A stretch of DNA of 9,837 nucleotides, taken from positions 1 through 9,837 of the forward strand of contig JAZRZU010000025.1 in the NCBI GenBank assembly GCA_045601465.1, given 5' to 3'. Position numbers and translations under genes: made by a program. The notes beneath the pieces were generated by a model. That model did not search any database. It was not told where the DNA came from and was given only the letters and a program-made list of their open reading frames with translations. Of the stretch, positions 6,642 through 9,837 are shown one piece after another. Source of the stretch: RGIG3009 sp045601465 (GTDB lineage: Bacteria > Bacillota > Clostridia > Oscillospirales > Acutalibacteraceae). The stretch's first letter is position 1. Every line of letters starts with the position of its first letter.

Positions 6642-6683
6642 AAGAAACACGGCGCTTTCTTATAGAATGCGCCGTGTTTCTTT
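6642..6683. terminator. Bidirectional terminator between convergent genes
   Basis: A perfect 14-bp stem, AAGAAACACGGCGC (6642-6655) with GCGCCGTGTTTCTT (6669-6682), has a 13-nt loop. The U-rich arm exists on both strands, so it can end the ABC operon (plus) and lies just past the stop of the acetyltransferase (minus). Confidence 0.88.
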
Positions 6684-6689
6684 ACTCAG

Positions 6690-7286
6690 TCATGTTGGAT
6701 CATATACCGGATACGTCGTTTTGTCAGCCTCGGTAATCGCTCTTAATACCTTGCACGGAACACCGACAGCGACCACGTTGTCGGGTATTGATTTGGTAAC
6801 AACACTCCCCGCACCGATCACGGTATTATCTCCAATTTCCACACCGGCAAGTATGGTCGAACCTGCTCCGATCCAAACGTTGTTTCCGATGGTAATTGGC
6901 TTGGCGATCTCAATACCCGCTTTGCGCATTTCGGGATCAATAGCGTGCTCGGCCGTTGTAAAGCAACAGTTTGGCCCGATAAAAACATGGTCACCAAAGG
7001 TAACGGTTGCACCGTCTTGGATAATCATATTGTGATTGGAATAAAAGAAATCCCCAACCGTTATATTGTAACCATAATCACACCAAAAGGGCGGTGTAAC
7101 GATAACATCCTTGCCCATTTTCCCTAATAATTGTTGTAAAATTGCCTGCTGGCGCTCGCTATCATTGGGACATAATTGATTATATTGAAAACACTTTTCC
7201 TTACCTTTGCGAATTTCCTCTTCGTAAGCAGGGTTATAACAGCCTTGAAAAAAGCAATGAATTGGTACTATCGGTTTGCTATCCAT
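6690..7286 (-). CDS. Sugar O-acetyltransferase (maltose/galactoside type)
   Basis: A 198-residue cytoplasmic enzyme of the LacA/Maa/NodL group, which moves an acetyl group from acetyl-CoA to a sugar hydroxyl. The N-terminal segment (YNPAYEEEIRKGKEKC) matches the small 'Mac' domain. From about residue 70 the protein is a left-handed beta-helix of hexapeptide repeats (ITVGDF, VTFGDH, ITIGNN, VEIGDN, TVIGAG). The catalytic His is H114 in TTAEHAIDPEMR, the family's TA.H..DP..R motif. The C-terminal DNVVAVGVPCKVLR is also typical. The start at 7286 is chosen because GAGGGG lies 7 nt upstream; the longer frame would start with TTG within that ribosome site. It is monocistronic and convergent with the ABC operon. 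The true acceptor sugar is unknown. It contains several cysteines, which may be incidental. Confidence 0.93.
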   Translation of the reverse strand: MDSKPIVPIHCFFQGCYNPAYEEEIRKGKEKCFQYNQLCPNDSERQQAILQQLLGKMGKDVIVTPPFWCDYGYNITVGDFFYSNHNMIIQDGATVTFGDHVFIGPNCCFTTAEHAIDPEMRKAGIEIAKPITIGNNVWIGAGSTILAGVEIGDNTVIGAGSVVTKSIPDNVVAVGVPCKVLRAITEADKTTYPVYDPT

Positions 7287-7322
7287 ACACATTCCCCTCA
7301 AAAATTTTTATTCACGAATTTG

Positions 7323-7331
7323 AGTATATCA
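7323..7331 (-). promoter_or_regulatory. Possible extended -10 promoter of the acetyltransferase gene
   Basis: On the minus strand TGA-TATACT forms an extended -10 element 37 nt upstream of the start codon. No good -35 box is present at 17 nt, so the assignment is tentative. Confidence 0.4.
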
Positions 7332-7373
7332 CAAAACAAAAGAATTGTATATTACATTTTGATAGGACCAGCA

Positions 7374-7652
7374 ATAAGGTGACGCGACTCATTCGAACCT
7401 TGTTTTAAAAAGGTCGATTTTCGCTCACTCTTCGTTAAAATACTCGCCAATGCGGCAGCATTGGTTGCGTTTTTGTCTCGATTGAACTAAAATCTCCACT
7501 TTTTAAAATCTCCGACCGCAAAGCGAGAAGATTTCGAGGGATTTTAATTTCATTCGAGCGAAGCAAGGCTTGCTCCTTGCGAGATTGAATGGGGTGAAAA
7601 GGCCCGAAATCAGCCGCTTTGCGGCGGGTTCGAGTGGGTCGTGTCACCTTAT
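7374..7652. mobile_element. MITE-like non-autonomous element, 279 bp
   Basis: The left end (7374-7399) begins ATAAGGTGAC and the right end (7627-7652) finishes GTCACCTTAT. The two 26-nt termini are inverted repeats with 23 of 26 positions matching. The interior carries many small palindromes: CCAATGC/GCATTGG near 7448, GCAAGG/CCTTGC near 7566, and CCGC-TTT-GCGG near 7614. AAAATCTCC occurs twice. No transposase is encoded; a 73-codon minus-strand frame crosses it but looks accidental. No clear target-site duplication is visible. It lies exactly between the acetyltransferase promoter region and the mal terminator, where it interrupts no gene. By size and structure it is a MITE or other intergenic repeat mobilised in trans. 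Confidence 0.7.
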
Positions 7653-7653
7653 C

Positions 7654-7692
7654 CAAAAAAAGAACCGGAAGGGTTTTACACCTTCCGGTTCT
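7654..7692 (-). terminator. Terminator of mal
   Basis: Perfect 12-bp stem AGAACCGGAAGG/CCTTCCGGTTCT with an 8-nt loop. On the minus strand it is followed by seven T residues (the complement of the A-run at 7654-7660). It is about 50 nt past the mal stop codon, and its T-run abuts the MITE-like element. Confidence 0.92.
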
Positions 7693-7742
7693 ATCCCATC
7701 TTCCACATCCGTTATGAGCATAACGGCGGCTACGTATGGTTT

Positions 7743-8993
7743 TTATTTGGATTTTTTAGCGTTGCGAATTGCAATAATACGGTTCATTTCATTATACGCA
7801 ATCATGAACGCCTCGTCAACGCCCATACCGGGTTTTGCTAAGATCTGTACCGGTTGAGTTGCCATCGCACAATGTACGCAAATTTGAGCGCTGCGCTCGG
7901 TCTCGTTACAAGTACCGCCTTGATAAGCGCCAACACCTTTTTCTTTACAATACAGAACCGCTTCGATGGTGTTGTTGATTCCGCCAAGGTCCGGTGTCTT
8001 GATCTGGATCATATGACCGGCATTGTTGTCGGCAAACAATTTGATATCTTCTAGGGTGTTGCACCATTCGTCTGCAACGATCTCCACTTTGGAACCACGA
8101 TCGTTCAATTCTTTGGTTAAGCCGGCAAGCGCCTCAATCTGCGCCTCACGGGTGGAATCACAGTCGACGGGTCCTTCAATACGCAGTTTGAAGGGCTTCG
8201 CAAGTTCTTCGAGCTTTTGGATATAATCGGCCAATACTTTGTAATTGGTGTGGCCAAACTCATTACCGATCGAACCATAAACATCCAGATGAATGGTCGG
8301 GCAATAGCTTTCATCCGCACGGAATTCCAAAATACGGTTACGCAACCATTCCACGTACTGGGCAAGCTTGGCGCCTTTTTCACCAAATTTGCCGGCAGTG
8401 TTGATCAAAGCATGCGGGAGAACCGGGACACTCTTAATGATCATTTTATCGGCATTCATTTCACGATCGTCACCGGACTGCGTAAAGATTGCAACCGGTT
8501 TCTCCGATACCGTACAGCCATATTCGTCAGCAACAACTTCGCACATCATTCTACCGGTAGCTTTGGCAACGGCATCCAAGATCGCTTGCGAAACACCGTA
8601 ACGGATTGCTGTATGTAACCGTTTGCCGTTTACCTCAATGGCTTCCATCGTGGCGCACAGGCTACGGAAATTGTCAGCCTCTTTACCAACCATCACGGGT
8701 TTGATAAATTCCTCAATAACCGGGATAAAATCTTTTGCCAAAAACACCGGATCACGTCCGCCGGCACCTGAATACTGAACAGCCGCACAATCGCCGTAAG
8801 CGACCTGGCCATCCTCCAAAATAAACATAACCGAGATCGATTCGCCGGGTAACCGAATGGTAGAAAATCCTTCGGTTGCTGTCTGACCCAGGTAAAACAT
8901 ACCGTCGTGGGCCGCACCTTGCTTGACGGCACGTTGGTCATCAAAATAGAATCCCGAACTACCGGCCGAACAAATGACGTCGACAATTTTCAT
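7743..8993 (-). CDS. mal: Methylaspartate ammonia-lyase (EC 4.3.1.2)
   Basis: A 416-residue enolase-superfamily enzyme that reversibly removes ammonia from L-threo-3-methylaspartate to give mesaconate, the second step of glutamate fermentation by the methylaspartate route. It is collinear with the 413-aa Clostridium tetanomorphum enzyme from the N-terminus (MKIVDV...GFYFDDQRA) onward. Visible active-site residues are H194 (VLPHALIN), metal ligands D237 (HLDVYG), E273 (RIEGP) and D308 (VADEW), and the catalytic base K332 (IQIKTPDLGG, equivalent to K331). The C-terminal GGTCNET and AKPGMGVDE are conserved. The start at 8993 follows AGAGGAT about 8-10 nt upstream. It stands alone: no glutamate mutase subunits, which usually neighbour mal, are in this window. 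Two inverted repeats in its promoter region point to dedicated regulation. Confidence 0.97.
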   Translation of the reverse strand: MKIVDVICSAGSSGFYFDDQRAVKQGAAHDGMFYLGQTATEGFSTIRLPGESISVMFILEDGQVAYGDCAAVQYSGAGGRDPVFLAKDFIPVIEEFIKPVMVGKEADNFRSLCATMEAIEVNGKRLHTAIRYGVSQAILDAVAKATGRMMCEVVADEYGCTVSEKPVAIFTQSGDDREMNADKMIIKSVPVLPHALINTAGKFGEKGAKLAQYVEWLRNRILEFRADESYCPTIHLDVYGSIGNEFGHTNYKVLADYIQKLEELAKPFKLRIEGPVDCDSTREAQIEALAGLTKELNDRGSKVEIVADEWCNTLEDIKLFADNNAGHMIQIKTPDLGGINNTIEAVLYCKEKGVGAYQGGTCNETERSAQICVHCAMATQPVQILAKPGMGVDEAFMIAYNEMNRIIAIRNAKKSK

Positions 8994-9072
8994 AATGCTG
9001 CATCCTCTCTACACTCAAAGTTTGAACGACTTGAAACAACTGAAACGACTTCCGTTTTTGATACAATCCTTG

Positions 9073-9093
9073 TCTGAACAGATTCTGTTCAGA
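9073..9093 (-). promoter_or_regulatory. Palindromic operator candidate in the mal leader
   Basis: TCTGAACA-N5-TGTTCAGA is a perfect 8-bp inverted repeat with a 5-nt gap, located about 20-40 nt downstream of the predicted mal transcription start and 80 nt before the ATG. The half-site spacing is that of a dimeric repressor site. The loop is too short of T residues to be a terminator. The binding protein is unknown. Confidence 0.5.
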
Positions 9094-9118
9094 AATTGCC
9101 GTATCCTAAACTATCTCT

Positions 9119-9146
9119 ATTATATCACCAACGCCAAATATTGCAA
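9119..9146 (-). promoter_or_regulatory. Promoter of mal
   Basis: On the minus strand: TTGCAA (9141-9146), a 16-nt spacer, then TATAAT (9119-9124), preceded by TGA, which makes an extended -10. The predicted start is near 9112, giving a leader of about 120 nt. Confidence 0.7.
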
Positions 9147-9179
9147 TCGTTTTTTTATTTTTGTACACATTTGCAATAT
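9138..9179. repeat. Inverted repeat overlapping the mal -35 box
   Basis: ATATTGCAA (9138-9146) and TTGCAATAT (9171-9179) are perfect 9-bp inverted repeats with centres 33 bp apart, about three helical turns. The left half contains the mal -35 hexamer. This spacing would suit two protein dimers on the same DNA face, but no regulator is identified. Confidence 0.4.
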
Positions 9180-9243
9180 ATCTTAACAAAACGAAGAAAA
9201 CACCATAAAAAGCATACAAAGCACATGACATTTGTGCCCCTAT

Positions 9244-9279
9244 AAAAAACAGAGGCAGGCATTTTGCCTACCTCTGTTT
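9244..9279 (-). terminator. Terminator of tRNA-Pro(CGG) (inverted repeat copy 2)
   Basis: On the minus strand, ACAGAGGTAGGC pairs with GCCTGCCTCTGT around an AAAAT loop and is followed by six T residues. It begins directly after the encoded CCA. Together with the last 16 nt of the tRNA it is the second copy of the perfect 52-bp inverted repeat at 1673-1724. A further small hairpin (GCACA/TGTGC near 9221-9237) lies just beyond. Confidence 0.92.
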
Positions 9280-9356
9280 TGGTCGAGATGACAGGATTTG
9301 AACCTGCGGCCTCTGCGTCCCGAACGCAGCGCTCTACCAAACTGAGCCACATCTCG
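9280..9356 (-). tRNA. tRNA-Pro (anticodon CGG)
   Basis: A complete 77-nt cloverleaf on the minus strand. Acceptor CGAGATG pairs with CATCTCG. The D-arm GCTC/GAGC encloses AGTTTGGTA. The anticodon stem CTGCG/CGCAG closes TTCGGGA, which gives anticodon CGG (proline). The T-arm GCAGG/CCTGT (one G-T pair) holds TTCAAAT, and the 3' ACCA is encoded. Its 3' portion occurs twice more near 1673-1756 as fragments, which marks this gene as a donor of repeats or a recombination target. Confidence 0.97.
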
Positions 9357-9370
9357 AAATACTGCCGCAT

Positions 9371-9407
9371 GATACACCTTATAAACCAACAAGTTTTGTA
9401 AGGTATC
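9371..9407 (-). other. Hairpin in the tRNA-Pro(CGG) precursor leader
   Basis: GATACCTTA pairs with TAAGGTGTATC through a 2-nt bulge around a loop of about 17 nt, between the transcription start (about 9420) and the tRNA 5' end. It is probably part of the precursor trimmed by RNase P. Confidence 0.4.
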
Positions 9408-9426
9408 ACGTTAACGAGCAGTAGTC

Positions 9427-9455
9427 ATTATACTATGCGGCTGTTTGTTTGTCAA
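9427..9455 (-). promoter_or_regulatory. Consensus promoter of tRNA-Pro(CGG)
   Basis: On the minus strand TTGACA (9450-9455), 17 nt, then TATAAT (9427-9432), again a full consensus match. The leader before the tRNA is about 60 nt. Confidence 0.9.
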
Positions 9456-9526
9456 CCTTTTCTTTTGACTTTTTGCAATTTCGGGGTCAACCCAAAAAGA
9501 ATACGGGCAAAAATCGTCTTTCCGTT

Positions 9527-9685
9527 TTAAGAGTACGGATTCCCCTTACAGCCTCTCTTCGAACCGCACGTTCCGGCACAAGGGCACCCCACACAAGAGT
9601 TCCGCTTTTTAAGTGACTTGTAAATATGGCGTACTGCAAATCCCAAGACTATCACCAAAACAATACACACAATTACCGTCTTCAC
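9527..9685 (-). CDS. FeoB-associated Cys-rich membrane protein
   Basis: A 52-residue protein: one N-terminal membrane helix (MKTVIVCIVLVIVLGFAV), a short basic linker (RHIYKSLKKRN) and a Cys-rich tail with C31, C34, C36, C40 and C46 in a C-x2-C-x-C-x3-C-x5-C arrangement. This is the layout of the FeoB-associated family (Pfam FeoB_associated), small proteins encoded directly after feoB in Firmicutes and thought to assist ferrous iron uptake, perhaps as a FeoC-like partner or metal-binding accessory. The GTG start at 9685 has AGAGGA about 7 nt upstream. The start lies 15 nt after the stop of the preceding feoB-like frame, so they are co-transcribed. It is short enough to be missed by automatic gene callers. 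No clear terminator follows. Confidence 0.85.
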   Translation of the reverse strand: MKTVIVCIVLVIVLGFAVRHIYKSLKKRNSCVGCPCAGTCGSKRGCKGNPYS

Positions 9686-9700
9686 GTTTGCTTCCTCTCC

Positions 9701-9837
9701 TCACTGCGCACAGGCGATCGTATCAGCAGATATCTGTTCCTCCGCCTTTCGTTTGCGCTCTGCACGCACGCACAACCACACCAGCAAAGCCGCAAACAAC
9801 AAAACGGCGATAAGACCCGGCAAAAACCCGACGCCAA
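9701..9837 (-). CDS. feoB: C-terminal end of probable ferrous iron transporter FeoB (partial)
   Basis: The frame is open from the window edge to a TGA at 9703-9701, giving the last 44 residues. They start GVGFLPGLIAVLLFAALLV, a final transmembrane helix, followed by a basic cytoplasmic tail (RAERKRKAEEQ) ending in ACAQ. The GTPase and Gate domains that define FeoB lie outside the window. The identification rests mainly on the Cys-rich partner gene directly downstream plus the membrane-helix-and-basic-tail ending typical of FeoB. Any other polytopic membrane protein remains possible. Confidence 0.62.
   Translation of the reverse strand, partial: GVGFLPGLIAVLLFAALLVWLCVRAERKRKAEEQISADTIACAQ

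Noticed and set aside
7435..7656. 73-codon minus-strand frame
   Set aside because: It lies inside the palindromic MITE-like element, has no ribosome site and reads repeat DNA. It is a likely spurious gene.
9001..9118. Riboswitch or T-box in the mal leader
   Set aside because: No T-box sequence, specifier structure or known riboswitch core is seen. The palindrome fits a protein operator better.
1757..9284. Integrative element with its own integrase
   Set aside because: No tyrosine or serine recombinase, excisionase, phage or conjugation gene is present. Only att-like repeats remain.
9613..9813. 66-codon plus-strand frame near the right end
   Set aside because: It is antisense to the feoB-like tail and the Cys-rich protein and shows no recognisable features.

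Overview
The window looks like chromosomal sequence from a low-to-mid GC Firmicute, most likely an anaerobic gut-type member of the Clostridia. This is an inference from several signs: strong AGGAGG-type ribosome binding sites with TTG and GTG starts, textbook TTGACA-N17-TATAAT promoters, tRNA genes with encoded CCA, compact intrinsic terminators, a FeoB-associated Cys-rich miniprotein, a PfoR-like membrane protein, a Mn-catalase of the spore-coat CotJC type, and methylaspartate ammonia-lyase. No species can be named from this alone.

Layout, left to right. Bases 1-115 are AT-rich and hold no gene that I can support. A minus-strand PTS_EIIC_2/PfoR-like membrane protein (169-1284, TTG start) has its own promoter and terminator. 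Divergent from it is tRNA-Pro(TGG) (1423-1498) with a perfect promoter and terminator. Bases 1535-1770 are non-coding and crowded with hairpins, including relics of tRNA 3' ends. A Mn-catalase gene follows (1860-2525). Next is a tightly overlapping operon, marR - ABC exporter subunit 1 - ABC exporter subunit 2 (2673-6608), which ends at a bidirectional terminator shared with a convergent maltose/galactoside-type O-acetyltransferase (6690-7286, minus). A 279-bp MITE-like element with 26-bp imperfect terminal inverted repeats (7374-7652) lies between that gene and the terminator of a monocistronic methylaspartate ammonia-lyase gene, mal (7743-8993, minus). The mal upstream region holds two inverted repeats. 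Then come tRNA-Pro(CGG) (9280-9356, minus), a 52-aa FeoB-associated Cys-rich membrane protein (9527-9685, minus) and the C-terminal tail of what is probably FeoB (9701 to the window end, minus).

How the genes work together. The MarR regulator probably controls its own operon, which encodes a heterodimeric type IV ABC exporter. The subunits are asymmetric: subunit 1 has a degenerate catalytic site (Asp for Glu, Gln for the switch His), and subunit 2 has a canonical Walker B but an altered signature. The other genes are single transcription units with unrelated roles: possible sugar transport, peroxide detoxification, sugar acetylation, glutamate/methylaspartate metabolism and ferrous iron uptake.

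The most unusual feature is the tRNA-derived repeat structure. The last 16 nt of tRNA-Pro(CGG) plus its terminator recur at 1673-1724 as a perfect 52-bp inverted copy, and an 18-bp piece of the same tRNA recurs in direct orientation at 1739-1756. These copies bracket about 7.5 kb and suggest past recombination or att-like duplication at a tRNA-Pro locus. No integrase, transposase or CRISPR array is visible. I found no convincing wholly new multi-gene system.
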